Part shown: in pieces, positions 6,208-14,792 of the stretch
Layout: the number at the start of each line of letters is the position of its first letter
Numbering within the stretch: the stretch's first letter is position 1
Origin: a bacterium
GTDB taxonomy: Bacteria; SZUA-79; Acidulodesulfobacterales; Acidulodesulfobacteraceae
NCBI GenBank assembly: GCA_021784835.1
Contig: JAJYHI010000154.1
Location: 1 to 22,450, forward strand
DNA length: 22,450 bases
Reading direction: 5' to 3'
Position numbers and translations under genes: made by a program
The notes under the pieces: generated by a model
Seen by the model: only the letters and a program-made list of their open reading frames with translations
Databases searched by the model: none
What the model was told of the DNA's origin: nothing

Positions 6208-7549
6208 TGGGCGTTATAAATATCATAAGTTCGTCTTTTGAATAGCTGACGCTTCTTGTTTTGAAAAGCCAGCCGAGAAGCGGAATGCTCATAAGTCCTG
6301 GAACGCCGCTGTTAGAAACGGTCTTGCTCATCTGGTAAACGCCGCCTATAACGACTGTCTGTCCGTTCTTGATGATAACGGTAGAATTGGCGCTTTCCGT
6401 ATCAAGAGTAGCCTGTGCGCCGGAAACCGGAGGAGCTACTGTGTTATTCGACGAATTAATGACGAGTTTAACGTTTCCGTTAGCCATTATATGTGGAGTT
6501 ATTTGAAGCGAAATCTGCGCGGTTATAGCCTGCGGAGCGGCAGTTGCGCCTACTCCTGCGACGCCGGGCAGGTAAAGGGTCTGACCTTTTTCAATCGTTG
6601 CAGTCTGGTTATTAAGAACGACAACCTTAGGAGAAGCAATTGATTTTGCTCTCGACAGACTTTCTAATGCTTCTAATGTTGCGTTAATGCTGGCATAAGA
6701 GTTTAATATTCCTACCGTAAAAGTTCCTGCCGCAGCCGAAGTAGTAAGCGTAGGACTTAAACCGGGTCCGGCAGGGTTGCCGGTAGTTTGACCGCTGAAA
6801 TAATTAGGCGTAACGGCGGCGTTTGAAGAAGCAGGAGCGGCGCCGAGATAGCTGCCGTTCCAGTTAATGCCAAGCTCGTTTGAATAATTTTTGCTTACCT
6901 CGACCATCTTAGCTATAATCTCGACTTCAGGCGTTCTTTTATCTAGCATTTTTACCAATCTTACGGCTCTCGCGACGCGGTTTGGAATATCCGTAATAAG
7001 CAAAGAATGAAGGGATTTATCGTAAACTACCCTGCCCTGCGAACTTAAGACCGATTTTACTTTTGCCATCAAACCGCTTGCCGAAACGTAATTAATTGGA
7101 ACGAGTCTCGTTACTTTATGTTCCGAAATCGCTCTCGCTTTTTTTTCCGACGAGACTACGGTCGCTATAGTTCCTGTAGAGTTTATATAATATATTCCGT
7201 CCTTTTTTATCATGCCGAGACCGTAAGCCTCTAATATAAGGGATAATATATTTTTCAACGGAACGTCTTTCATTTTCATAGTAACCGTTCCTTTCACGTT
7301 TGAGCCTATCAAAACGTTCATGTCGGAAACTTTCGCTATCATTCTTATTACGTCGGAAACGTTAGCATTCTGAAAATTGAAGCTGACTCTCATATCGGAA
7401 GGATCTACGAAAAATTTTTTGACTCCGCTGCCGTTTCCACCGCCATCAGTGTTTTGCCCTGCATAAGCCGAAGATAGACTAATTCCGGCGGACAAAATAA
7501 AGAATAATATAAATATAAAAGGCATAAATAATAATTTTCTCGTTCTCAT
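6191..7549 (-). CDS. pilQ: Type IV pilus secretin PilQ (short form)
   Basis: PilQ forms the outer-membrane ring through which the type IV pilus passes. The 452-aa product has a signal peptide (residues 1-30, FMPFIFILFFILSAGISLSS then AYAG). A secretin/TonB short N-terminal domain follows (about 45-125, VSFNFQNANVSDVIRMIAKV), then an N-domain (LVPINYVSASGLMAKVKSVL, about 150-215) and a secretin beta-barrel domain (about 270-452) with SGVPGLMSIPLLGWLF, equivalent to the family's VPxLGxIPxLGxLF. It lacks the AMIN domains that make many PilQ proteins 700 aa or longer. GGAGA lies before the ATG. It closes pilMNOPQ and is followed by a terminator. Confidence 0.93.
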   Translation of the reverse strand: MRTRKLLFMPFIFILFFILSAGISLSSAYAGQNTDGGGNGSGVKKFFVDPSDMRVSFNFQNANVSDVIRMIAKVSDMNVLIGSNVKGTVTMKMKDVPLKNILSLILEAYGLGMIKKDGIYYINSTGTIATVVSSEKKARAISEHKVTRLVPINYVSASGLMAKVKSVLSSQGRVVYDKSLHSLLITDIPNRVARAVRLVKMLDKRTPEVEIIAKMVEVSKNYSNELGINWNGSYLGAAPASSNAAVTPNYFSGQTTGNPAGPGLSPTLTTSAAAGTFTVGILNSYASINATLEALESLSRAKSIASPKVVVLNNQTATIEKGQTLYLPGVAGVGATAAPQAITAQISLQITPHIMANGNVKLVINSSNNTVAPPVSGAQATLDTESANSTVIIKNGQTVVIGGVYQMSKTVSNSGVPGLMSIPLLGWLFKTRSVSYSKDELMIFITPRIING

Positions 7550-7615
7550 ATTATGTTCTCCATAGCTAATAAAATTTAATAACTATCGCATTGTTTTATT
7601 TTTATTGTTATTGCT

Positions 7616-8185
7616 CTATTGTAGCGGCATAACTAAATTCATGGACCGCATTTGACCTAAAATATTATAAGTTCTTTCTACTAAATTTACGGCGCTAGAT
7701 GTAATGGAAACAACTTTTGCCCTGTTTACGCCTATCAAAGAACCGTCGGTAACTATATAAGACCTTCCGTCCGGCGTCTGAACCATAGCAAAATATTTTC
7801 CTCTTCTGCTCATAATGCCGACGACTTTCAGGGACGAAACGGCGTACTGCAATAAAGGCAATTCTCCTGATTTAAATGACGTCGTCGGCCTTTGGGTATA
7901 TAAAAAAGTCTGGAACGGGTCCCTCTTTAAATAATAAGGATACGCGATATTGCTGCTTTTTACTTTTTTAACCTGTTTACTTTTATTATGCGTTCCGTTA
8001 TTATTAACGCTGCCTGCATAACAAGAAGGTGCATAAAAAATTAAGCCGGTTAAAAAAACTAAAAATGCGGCAAACGATAAAAATTCAAAAATAAACTTAA
8101 ACCGTTTCCCCTGTTTTATTTTTTTAATTAAATTTTCAGCCATATCGTTTGTATTATTTATCGGCGGTTTATTAATAATTGCCAT
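7616..8185 (-). CDS. pilP: Type IV pilus alignment protein PilP
   Basis: PilP links the inner-membrane PilN/PilO pair to the PilQ secretin in the periplasm. In this 189-aa protein, residues 30-55 are a hydrophobic segment ending YAPSCYAG, followed by a basic linker and the PilP core: YLKRDPFQTF, LPLLQYAVSSLKVVGIM, then A-M-V-Q-T-P-D-G-R-S-Y-I-V, G-S-L-I-G-V and a final N-L-V-E-R. These match the family pattern. PilP is often a lipoprotein, but the cysteine here (APSC) sits in a poor lipobox, so a membrane anchor or simple signal peptide is equally possible. The cytoplasmic N terminus of about 28 residues is longer than usual. AGAGGT precedes the ATG. Confidence 0.88.
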   Translation of the reverse strand: MAIINKPPINNTNDMAENLIKKIKQGKRFKFIFEFLSFAAFLVFLTGLIFYAPSCYAGSVNNNGTHNKSKQVKKVKSSNIAYPYYLKRDPFQTFLYTQRPTTSFKSGELPLLQYAVSSLKVVGIMSRRGKYFAMVQTPDGRSYIVTDGSLIGVNRAKVVSITSSAVNLVERTYNILGQMRSMNLVMPLQ

Positions 8186-8219
8186 TTTATACCTCTTTAA
8201 CTCATTGCCTTGCTTATTT

Positions 8220-8846
8220 CTATGGTTTCTTGACCGTTGTCGGTTTTTGCGCCGGCTTTACCGGAAACTTCGGCTTTACGGCTCCTATGAACGAGAAAGT
8301 AGTTCCTTGAAAAGAAACCGAAACGCTGCCGCCTTTAGCTTTCTTTGAAATAGAAACGCCGTGGACGTCGATTATTCTTTTCATAGACGCAAGTTTATAA
8401 AAAAACTTATACACGTTATAAAAATTTCCGCTTATATTCATAGAAAAAGGAACGGTTTCGTAAAAACCTTTAGCCGTTCCTTTATCCGGTTTAAACATAT
8501 TCAAATTAAGATTTAAAACTTTTTCGTAGTTCGAAATTTTCATTAAAAGCTGAGGTATATTTTTCTTAGACGGAAGTTCTAAAAGCAAACCTGCAAATTC
8601 CTTGCTTAACTTTTTATCCTGCTTTACTATAACGGGATAGCTCCTTGCTAACGACAAATACGAATTATATTTAGACGTTGCGGCATTTAACGTGTTTTGT
8701 TTTTGCGCTTCCTTCGATTTTAATCCGGAATATATAAAATAATAGTAAACGCCTATAATAACTATAAACAAAACTATGCTTATAATTGCTCCCAAAACTT
8801 TAGGATTCTTTAAATCGATTTTAGATTTTATAGATTCTAAATTCAT
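8220..8846 (-). CDS. pilO: Type IV pilus alignment protein PilO
   Basis: PilO is a bitopic inner-membrane protein that dimerises with PilN to form the pilus alignment subcomplex. The 208-aa product has a short cytoplasmic N terminus, one membrane helix (about 18-39, VLGAIISIVLFIVIIGVYYY), a coiled-coil-prone segment, then a periplasmic ferredoxin-like domain containing ELPSKKNIPQLLMKISNYEK and the PFSMNISGNFYNVYKFFYKL motif of PilO. A Lys/Pro-rich tail (KPAQKPTTVKKP) ends it. The ATG is separated from the pilN stop by one base (TAA-T-ATG), so translation is probably coupled. Confidence 0.9.
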   Translation of the reverse strand: MNLESIKSKIDLKNPKVLGAIISIVLFIVIIGVYYYFIYSGLKSKEAQKQNTLNAATSKYNSYLSLARSYPVIVKQDKKLSKEFAGLLLELPSKKNIPQLLMKISNYEKVLNLNLNMFKPDKGTAKGFYETVPFSMNISGNFYNVYKFFYKLASMKRIIDVHGVSISKKAKGGSVSVSFQGTTFSFIGAVKPKFPVKPAQKPTTVKKP

Positions 8847-8847
8847 A

Positions 8848-9429
8848 TTATTTTTTTAAAGCATTTTTAGACAATGCTTCGCCTTTTACGTTCATAGTCA
8901 TGCTGAAATTTTGCAGTTTCAGTCCTTGTTTTTTTGTTTCGGAAGTCTGTATTAAACTTACGTCGTTAAAAAAACCCGTTTTGCTTAAATTATTCATAAA
9001 TATAGACTCGACCTGCCCGTCTAATGCTGTTCCTGAAACGGATATAACGCCTTTATTGGATTTTAAAGAATTAATCCATGAAAACCTTGGAATTGCCGCA
9101 GTAATGTAATATATATATCCCAACGGACCCATCTGAGCCTTTTTTAACGTTTTAATAATGTTAATCTTTTGCAATATTTGAGCATCCTTTGCTTTAAGCG
9201 CGTTGACTTTTTCGACTTGGGGCATTAACACTACCGTTTTTGCATTATAGATTTTTATATTCTTATTTATATCGTTTATTTTACTTTCTATAGAAGACTG
9301 CATTAAAAAAATAACTATTCCGCCCGCTATAACCGGAATTATTAAGAAGATAAGCATATTTCGCAGGCTTCCCGCTTCTATGGAAATTTTTACTTTTTTA
9401 GGTTTTTTGTTCAAATTGATTTTAATCAA
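8848..9429 (-). CDS. pilN: Type IV pilus assembly protein PilN
   Basis: PilN binds PilM through the cytoplasmic motif INLNKKP at its extreme N terminus, here IKINLNKKPKK. It spans the membrane once (about 29-46, MLIFLIIPVIAGGIVIFL) and pairs with PilO in the periplasm. The 193-aa length is typical. A coiled-coil segment follows the helix, then a ferredoxin-like domain (YITAAIPRFSWINSLKS, VSGTALDGQVESIFMNNL). The start is a TTG at 9429, one base after the pilM stop, with GGGGAG upstream. A later start would remove the PilM-binding motif, which supports the TTG. Confidence 0.9.
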   Translation of the reverse strand: MIKINLNKKPKKVKISIEAGSLRNMLIFLIIPVIAGGIVIFLMQSSIESKINDINKNIKIYNAKTVVLMPQVEKVNALKAKDAQILQKINIIKTLKKAQMGPLGYIYYITAAIPRFSWINSLKSNKGVISVSGTALDGQVESIFMNNLSKTGFFNDVSLIQTSETKKQGLKLQNFSMTMNVKGEALSKNALKK

Positions 9430-9430
9430 T

Positions 9431-10483
9431 TTATTCCGCTCCCCTTAACGCAAGACCGACGGCTACTCCGAAAAAATTATGAATAGCATCGGACGATTCA
9501 TGCTTAAAAAGTAAATTTCTAAAAGGATTTAAATTTGATGCAGGAATATTGATTTTGCTCTCTATTTCCTGCAATATGCTGCCGAGCAGCGCAGAACCGC
9601 CCGTTAAATAAATTTTTTTCGGATACTGTTTGTCGTTATTTGCCGCAAAATAGTCTATGGTCCTGTGAATTTCGGAAATAACCCTGGTCAAAATCATATC
9701 TAAATATATATTGAATTCCGATTTAAAATCTTCGCTTCTGTTTCCCATATTTCCGGTTTTAATATTTTCGGCTTCGTTAAAATTAATTTGAAATTTTTTG
9801 GCTATTTCTTCGGTTATGTTGATTCCGCCGATAGGTATATCTCTTCTGAATAAATTAGTCCCTTTTTGGATTATGTGTACGTTTGTTTCAGACGCGCCTA
9901 TTTTTACTATGGATATAAGTTCGTCGAATTCTTCGGGATAATTAAAATTAAACATATTTTCTAAAGCTATACAGTCCACGTCTATTATATAAGGATTTAA
10001 ACCGCACTCGTGAAAAAAATCGGACTGGTTTTCTATTATATCTTTTTTGCCGGCAATTATCATTATAGCGTTATTTGACGGCTCGGACGGCGAATCTCCC
10101 AAAACCACGTAATCCAATGATACTTCGTTCATGTCGTACGTTATATATCTTTGAGCTTCGTAATAAATCGAAGATTCAAGTTCCGACGGTTTCATTTTAG
10201 GCATTTCTATAGTTTTTATTATTACGTGCTTGCAGGGTATTCCGATTACTACTTTTTTTTCGCTGACGCCGTGCTTCGCAAGAGAATTTTTAAGGTATGA
10301 AGCGGTAGAAGCCGCATCGTTTACAATGCCTCCTCCTACGGCTCCGGAAGGAAGGTCTATTGTGTCTAAAACGTCTATATAATATTTATGTCCGCTTTTA
10401 GAAAGTTCAATTACTTTAATAGAGCTGGATCCAATGTCTATACCCACGCTCTTTTTTGAACCTATTCCAAATTTAAGCGCCAT
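9431..10483 (-). CDS. pilM: Type IV pilus actin-like ATPase PilM
   Basis: PilM is a cytoplasmic actin-fold protein that binds the PilN N terminus and couples the alignment complex to the pilus motor. At 350 aa it has the family's usual length. The phosphate-1 loop is SVGIDIGSSSIKVIEL (13-28); further matches are the PilM segment YYEAQRYITYDMNEVSLDY, the GGINITEEIAKKFQINFNEA segment, and the adenosine loop YLTGGSALLGSI near the C terminus. GTGAGG lies 5-6 nt before the ATG. It is the first gene of pilMNOPQ, transcribed away from the glycosyltransferase across a 231-bp AT-rich gap. Confidence 0.93.
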   Translation of the reverse strand: MALKFGIGSKKSVGIDIGSSSIKVIELSKSGHKYYIDVLDTIDLPSGAVGGGIVNDAASTASYLKNSLAKHGVSEKKVVIGIPCKHVIIKTIEMPKMKPSELESSIYYEAQRYITYDMNEVSLDYVVLGDSPSEPSNNAIMIIAGKKDIIENQSDFFHECGLNPYIIDVDCIALENMFNFNYPEEFDELISIVKIGASETNVHIIQKGTNLFRRDIPIGGINITEEIAKKFQINFNEAENIKTGNMGNRSEDFKSEFNIYLDMILTRVISEIHRTIDYFAANNDKQYPKKIYLTGGSALLGSILQEIESKINIPASNLNPFRNLLFKHESSDAIHNFFGVAVGLALRGAE

Positions 10484-10504
10484 GAAAACCTCACTTTATT
10501 AAAT

Positions 10505-10532
10505 AAATCGGCAATTTATATACAAAACTTTA
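10505..10532 (-). promoter_or_regulatory. Possible sigma28-like promoter of pilMNOPQ
   Basis: On the minus strand TAAAGTTT (10525-10532) is followed after 12 nt by GCCGATTT (10505-10512). The FliA consensus is TAAAGTTT-N11-GCCGATAA, so the hexamers match closely but the spacer is one base long. The predicted start is about 14 nt before the pilM ATG. AT-rich background makes the first element easy to find by chance; GCCGAT is the informative part. The rest of the 10484-10714 gap is AT-rich with no gene. Confidence 0.3.
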
Positions 10533-10684
10533 TATATAAAATATTAATAAATTATTTTTTAAATTTAATTTATATAAAATTTATCTAAATATAAAATACC
10601 TTCAATTAAATTAAATGTCAAGTATTTTTATTATTTTTTATAAAAATTATAATCTTTTTGATTTTATTTTAACTTTAAAAATCG

Positions 10685-10690
10685 TATAAT
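10685..10690 (+). promoter_or_regulatory. -10 hexamer of the glycosyltransferase gene
   Basis: A perfect TATAAT lies 24 nt before the ATG at 10715. The nearest TTGATT (10658-10663) is 21 nt upstream, too far for a standard -35; ATTTTA at 10661-10666 has an 18-nt spacer but poor match. The leader would be about 18 nt with no Shine-Dalgarno. Confidence 0.35.
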
Positions 10691-10714
10691 GTTTCTAAAA
10701 AAATTAATAACACT

Positions 10715-12271
10715 ATGAATAAAAACAAAATAATTACTTACTCTCTTTTTTTAATCCTGATTATTTTATTCGCCGTCAGGCTTATATTGATAACTAAAAT
10801 AGATCTTATACCGGAAGAAACTTATTACTGGCAATGGTCGAGGCATCTTGCTCTTTCATATTACGATATGTCTCCTATGGTTGCCTATACTATCGCGTTA
10901 ACAACTTTTTTCGGAAGATTCAATTCCCAGTTTTTCGTCAGATTTGCCGCGCCCGCTATTTCTTTGCTTTTGTCTTTGTTTGCATATTCGGCTTTAAAAA
11001 AAATAACCGGAAAAACCTTGCCGCCGTTAATATGGGCGATTTTATTAAATGCAGTTCCGATATTAAATATAGGTTCTATTCTGATAGTTTACGGAAATTT
11101 ACAGATGCTGTTTTTTTCGTTGACGATTCTGCTGTTGATATATTTTATTATTTCCGGTAAAGATTTTTACTGGTATTTAATCGGAATATCCACCGGATTT
11201 GCTTTACTGAGTAAATATACGGCGGCATTTATTTATCCTATAGTTTTAGCTTTTCTTATTTTAAGCCGTAAACACAGAAAATATCTTTTTAAAAAAGAGC
11301 CTTATATAGCGTTTTTAATATCGGTAATTATATTTGCTCCCGTAATAGTTTGGAACAGCTTTAACGATTTCGTATCGTTCAGGCATCTTATGACGCTGTC
11401 GGGCGGATATAAAAGCTTTGATATATTTTCAAAAAACCTTACTTTATTTATAGGATCGCAGGCGGGTATTATTTCTCCATTTTTATTTTTAATAATGATG
11501 GTTTCTATATTTGCCGGCTTATACATCGCCTTAAAAGAAAAGAACGACGTTTATTTAGTCCTTTCCTCGGCATCTATAATACCTTTTTTATATTTTTTAT
11601 ATCAATGCACAAAAACTATGGTTCAGCCTAACTGGCCTGTTTTTTTATATTTTCCGGCTTTCCTGCTTGCTTCTCTTGTCGCTTACAGACTTTATGAAAC
11701 TTCTAATAAGAAAATAAAAAAAATAATCGTTTATTTTTACGGCCTTTCGTTTATTACCGGCATTCTGTTTTCGGTTATTATTTTTATTTCCCCTTATTAT
11801 CCCGCGGTAGGAAAACTGTTTAACGTTAAGATAAGCAAAAGTCCTTTAAGGGATATGCTGGGATGGAAAAATATTGGCAAAGATGCAGATTTTATTTTAA
11901 ATAAATACAAAAAAGACCGGCTTCTTATAGCCGCAAGAAGATTTCAAACTGCAAGCGAACTTGCATATTACGTTAAAGGAAGACCGCAGACGTACTCGTT
12001 TAACTATTTTATGAGAAACAATGAATATTCGCTTTGGAATAATTTTAAAAACAAAAAAGGACGGAATTTTCTTTACGTGATAGATACAAAATACGGAAAA
12101 AACTTAGAAAAAAGCTTATGCGAAAATTTTAAGAGTTGTTCTCTCGTTAAGAAAACCGTGATAAAAAATAAATTCGGCCAGAAAATCAGGACGGTAAAAT
12201 TTTATATATTAAAAGATTTTCTTTACAAAGATAAATATATGTTTAAAAAATTCTCTTCTAAAGAATTTTAA
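10715..12271 (+). CDS. GT39-family membrane glycosyltransferase (ArnT/PMT-like)
   Basis: This 518-residue polytopic protein has about ten hydrophobic helices over residues 8-360 and a soluble, Lys-rich C-terminal domain (about 365-518). The first periplasmic loop reads IPEETYYWQWSRHLALSYYD then MSPMVAY, which matches GT39 transferases that take sugars from a polyprenyl phosphate donor. In many relatives this loop is D-E-A-Y/Q-Y-W with S-K/H-P-P further on; here the leading acidic residue is Glu. STGFALLSKYTA is another family match. The likely role is modification of lipid A, glycan or protein on the outer face of the inner membrane; substrate cannot be told. It stands alone on the plus strand between two minus-strand operons. 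No Shine-Dalgarno is seen. Confidence 0.8.
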   Translation: MNKNKIITYSLFLILIILFAVRLILITKIDLIPEETYYWQWSRHLALSYYDMSPMVAYTIALTTFFGRFNSQFFVRFAAPAISLLLSLFAYSALKKITGKTLPPLIWAILLNAVPILNIGSILIVYGNLQMLFFSLTILLLIYFIISGKDFYWYLIGISTGFALLSKYTAAFIYPIVLAFLILSRKHRKYLFKKEPYIAFLISVIIFAPVIVWNSFNDFVSFRHLMTLSGGYKSFDIFSKNLTLFIGSQAGIISPFLFLIMMVSIFAGLYIALKEKNDVYLVLSSASIIPFLYFLYQCTKTMVQPNWPVFLYFPAFLLASLVAYRLYETSNKKIKKIIVYFYGLSFITGILFSVIIFISPYYPAVGKLFNVKISKSPLRDMLGWKNIGKDADFILNKYKKDRLLIAARRFQTASELAYYVKGRPQTYSFNYFMRNNEYSLWNNFKNKKGRNFLYVIDTKYGKNLEKSLCENFKSCSLVKKTVIKNKFGQKIRTVKFYILKDFLYKDKYMFKKFSSKEF

Positions 12272-12293
12272 TTTAAAAAATTAAACTTAAAAT

Positions 12294-13217
12294 TTAAAAA
12301 CCTTTTTCGTTAAGAACTTTTAACGGTTCCGAAATCATATCGCTGAATTCCGCTTCTTTTTTTGAAAAACCGAACGCTAATGCCATTAACTGCGTCAGAT
12401 AAACAATAGGGAGTTCGGAGTCCTTTCCAAATTTCTCGACTATCTTAGGCTGATTGACGTCTAATGCGCCGGCGCATTTAGGGCATATAAGAGCTATAAC
12501 GTCGGCTCCGGCTTTTTTAGCCTTTGAAATCGTCTGAGAGCATAAGGTAAAGGATGTTTCCTCGTCCTGAACTACGTTTCTGCCGCCGCAGCACTGCACT
12601 TCATTGCCGTAAAAAACAGTTTCCGCACCTAATGCTTCTAAAAATTCATGCATGAAACGGGGTCTTTCTGAATTATCCATTTTAGGTTTTTTATCCGTAA
12701 AGGTGTACATAGAAGGTCTGGAATAAAGGCATCCATAATAAGGAGCTACTTTAAGTCCTTTAAGGGGTTTAACGACGTTCTTTTTTACTTCTTCTACGCC
12801 TTTTTCGTTATACAAAAACTCGAGAATGTGTCTTGCTTCGCCGTCCGGAATATATTCCTCGTTAAATTCGCCCGCTTCTTTAAATATTTCGTTAACGGCG
12901 GAAAGTTCGTTTTGGTTTTCCTTAACCCTCGCAATAGACCTGCTGAATTCGTGGTAGCATACCGAGCAAGCCATAACTAAATTTTTAGAGCCGAGCCTGT
13001 TTTTAGCAAGCATCATATTTCTAAGGGGCATATACATAGAAGCCGCCCCCTTTGATTTCATTTCGCCTATTCCGCAGCAGTTATAATCCGGAATTTCGAC
13101 AAGTTCTATACCCATTTTTTTTGAAACTAATTTTGAACTATTATTGTAAGCTCTGTCTATAGTCAATAATGCGCAACCAGGATAATACGCAGCTTGATTT
13201 TCTTTTAATTTATCCAT
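12294..13217 (-). CDS. shdrB2: sHdr complex subunit B2 (CCG-domain protein)
   Basis: HdrB-type subunits hold noncubane iron-sulfur clusters that handle disulfide/thiol chemistry. The 307-aa product has two complete cysteine-rich (CCG) motifs: C15-X31-C47C48-X35-C84-X2-C87 and C163-X45-C209C210-X34-C245-X2-C248. In organisms with the sulfur-oxidising Hdr-like pathway this subunit acts with A, C1, B1 and C2 in the cytoplasm, oxidising sulfane sulfur delivered by TusA/DsrE-type carriers towards sulfite. The assignment as B2 rests on gene order C1-B1-A-hyp-C2-B2 and on the canonical CCG pair. It starts 4 bp after the shdrC2 stop. It is the last gene of the operon and converges on the glycosyltransferase with only 22 bp between them. 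Confidence 0.88.
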   Translation of the reverse strand: MDKLKENQAAYYPGCALLTIDRAYNNSSKLVSKKMGIELVEIPDYNCCGIGEMKSKGAASMYMPLRNMMLAKNRLGSKNLVMACSVCYHEFSRSIARVKENQNELSAVNEIFKEAGEFNEEYIPDGEARHILEFLYNEKGVEEVKKNVVKPLKGLKVAPYYGCLYSRPSMYTFTDKKPKMDNSERPRFMHEFLEALGAETVFYGNEVQCCGGRNVVQDEETSFTLCSQTISKAKKAGADVIALICPKCAGALDVNQPKIVEKFGKDSELPIVYLTQLMALAFGFSKKEAEFSDMISEPLKVLNEKGF

Positions 13218-13221
13218 TTAT

Positions 13222-14010
13222 CTAAACCCCCGCTTCGGTGTTTTCAATTGTATTTAGTTTACGTAAATAATTTTCCATAGCTTCTTTAGAACTGCTCCAG
13301 TTATGAGGCTTGCCCAGCCTTAATACGGAAAATGCCCTGCCGTCTTTAACCATTTTAAAAATAGCGTCTCTTTCTATCTTTCCGAGCAGTTCTTTCGTTC
13401 TGCCGGATTTTTGTATTGCGTATGTATGAAGCTTAGCGAGATCCAACCTTCCGTGACCTATTATCATGTCTTCGTATATTTTTTTTACTTCCTCGTCAAG
13501 TTTTAATTTGGTTTTAACCTCTTCCGGAAAATATTTTTTTATAACAAGCGCAAGAGCTTCCATCATTTCGGCGGGATTTACCTGCTTGGGACATCTCTGG
13601 GAACATTTATAGCATCCCACGCATCTCCAGGCAACGTCTATATATTTTTTCAGCTCTTTTAAGTTGCCCAACTGCATCATATAAATAAACGCTCTGGGAT
13701 TAAACCTCCTGTATAAAGGCGTCACGGTACAGCTTGCCGTGCACATTCCGCACTGCCAGCACCTGTTTATCCTGGAACCTGCTACTGTTTTTTTAATTTC
13801 TTCAAAAAAACTTCTGTCGAATTCGGAATTAACGCGTGAAATAATGAAGGTATTCCAGCGGCCGGAAACATCTACGCCGTCGATAACCAGATTTTTTTCT
13901 TCTTTAATATTGTCGTCTTCAATAAGATGTCTTGCTACTATATGCTCGCCCTTTTCGGCAACCGGTCTGCCGCCGCCCGAATTTTCTTTATCATGTTTTT
14001 CTATAGCCAT
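13222..14010 (-). CDS. shdrC2: sHdr complex subunit C2 (two 4Fe-4S clusters)
   Basis: This is a 262-aa HdrC-like electron-transfer protein. Two cysteine sets are visible: C84-X2-C87-X2-C90-X3-C94 (CWQCGMCTASC) and C130-X2-C133-X2-C136-X3-C140-P (CVGCYKCSQRCP), joined by the helical linker that separates the clusters in HdrC proteins (RRFNPRAFIYMMQLG). The first set lacks the usual proline after its last cysteine. The N-terminal 50 residues are polar and lack family features. AGGAGG precedes the ATG. It sits between the conserved cluster protein and shdrB2, as in other sHdr loci. Electrons would pass between the B2 sites and the FAD of subunit A. Confidence 0.88.
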   Translation of the reverse strand: MAIEKHDKENSGGGRPVAEKGEHIVARHLIEDDNIKEEKNLVIDGVDVSGRWNTFIISRVNSEFDRSFFEEIKKTVAGSRINRCWQCGMCTASCTVTPLYRRFNPRAFIYMMQLGNLKELKKYIDVAWRCVGCYKCSQRCPKQVNPAEMMEALALVIKKYFPEEVKTKLKLDEEVKKIYEDMIIGHGRLDLAKLHTYAIQKSGRTKELLGKIERDAIFKMVKDGRAFSVLRLGKPHNWSSSKEAMENYLRKLNTIENTEAGV

Positions 14011-14020
14011 ATTTTTCCTC

Positions 14021-14791
14021 CTATTTTATTGCCTGTTCCAACTTTTCGATACCGAGAAGTTTTTTCATTAAAGTAAATCCATCCGGAACGCCGACCGACA
14101 AAGACTTAGATTCGGCATAAACCATTTTATAAACATAGTCCGAATACATATAGCTTAGCAGAATATCCGCACCGTAAGGACGTTCCAAATTAAGCCCGTT
14201 TTTGCCTGACAGTTCGTAAAGATAATCGATTTCGTCTTTCATTTCTTTAATACTGAAAGGCATAATGTAAGGATTGCCGTCCCACGTTCTTTTCAAAAAA
14301 TCTGCCATATAAGGCAGACATCCAGTTCCGTTATCCTGTCTGTAAACCCATGAAGTCCAAAAAACATTCTTATCCGGTTCGTAAAAATGCAAAAGCTCTA
14401 AAGCTATGTCTCTCTTAACTATAACGTCATCATAGGAAAACAATTCTAAAAAACGCCCTATTCTTATTTCGGCGGACTTTTTAAAATCTGATAGCGAGAC
14501 AAACGAATTTTTTAAAGTTTCTTCGCTTACGCCGTTTAAAATTTTTTCCTTATGCCTTCTAATCGAAAAAATCATGGATAATATTTCATCCGCTTTTTCT
14601 TTTTTTAATTTACCTCCGGTTTTCGATGCGTTTATGACATCTGATAAAAACTCCTTTATAATTTCCGTTTTAAATTTCAAAAGATAATTAAAAAGTTCTA
14701 TTTTTTCATCCGGTAAATTTTCTCTTACTATCTCGAAAAATTTTTCTTCGTATCTTTTATCTATTTTGTTATTTTTTAGTATATAAGGCAT
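14021..14791 (-). CDS. Conserved sHdr-cluster protein (hyp, between A and C2)
   Basis: This 256-aa soluble protein has no cofactor motif I recognise. It is rich in Lys, Glu and Leu, apparently mostly helical, with a single cysteine in GTGCLPYMADFLKRTWDG. Its position exactly between shdrA and shdrC2 matches the small hypothetical gene (hyp) that is a regular member of sHdr clusters, and its size is in line with that. It starts one base after the shdrA stop (TAA-A-ATG) with AGGT as a weak ribosome binding site, so translation is probably coupled. An assembly, scaffolding or substrate-transfer role is possible; I do not assign one. Confidence 0.75.
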   Translation of the reverse strand: MPYILKNNKIDKRYEEKFFEIVRENLPDEKIELFNYLLKFKTEIIKEFLSDVINASKTGGKLKKEKADEILSMIFSIRRHKEKILNGVSEETLKNSFVSLSDFKKSAEIRIGRFLELFSYDDVIVKRDIALELLHFYEPDKNVFWTSWVYRQDNGTGCLPYMADFLKRTWDGNPYIMPFSIKEMKDEIDYLYELSGKNGLNLERPYGADILLSYMYSDYVYKMVYAESKSLSVGVPDGFTLMKKLLGIEKLEQAIK

Positions 14792-14792
14792 T

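Noticed and set aside
10715..12271. Loss of the catalytic acidic residue in the GT39 loop (P-E-E in place of P-D-E)
   Set aside because: Glutamate keeps the charge, and I recall related GT39 proteins with other residues there, so inactivation is not supported.
12264..12294. Bidirectional terminator between the glycosyltransferase and shdrB2
   Set aside because: AATTTTAA/TTAAAATT can pair, but the stem is only 8 bp of A and T in an AT-rich gap; not distinguishable from chance.
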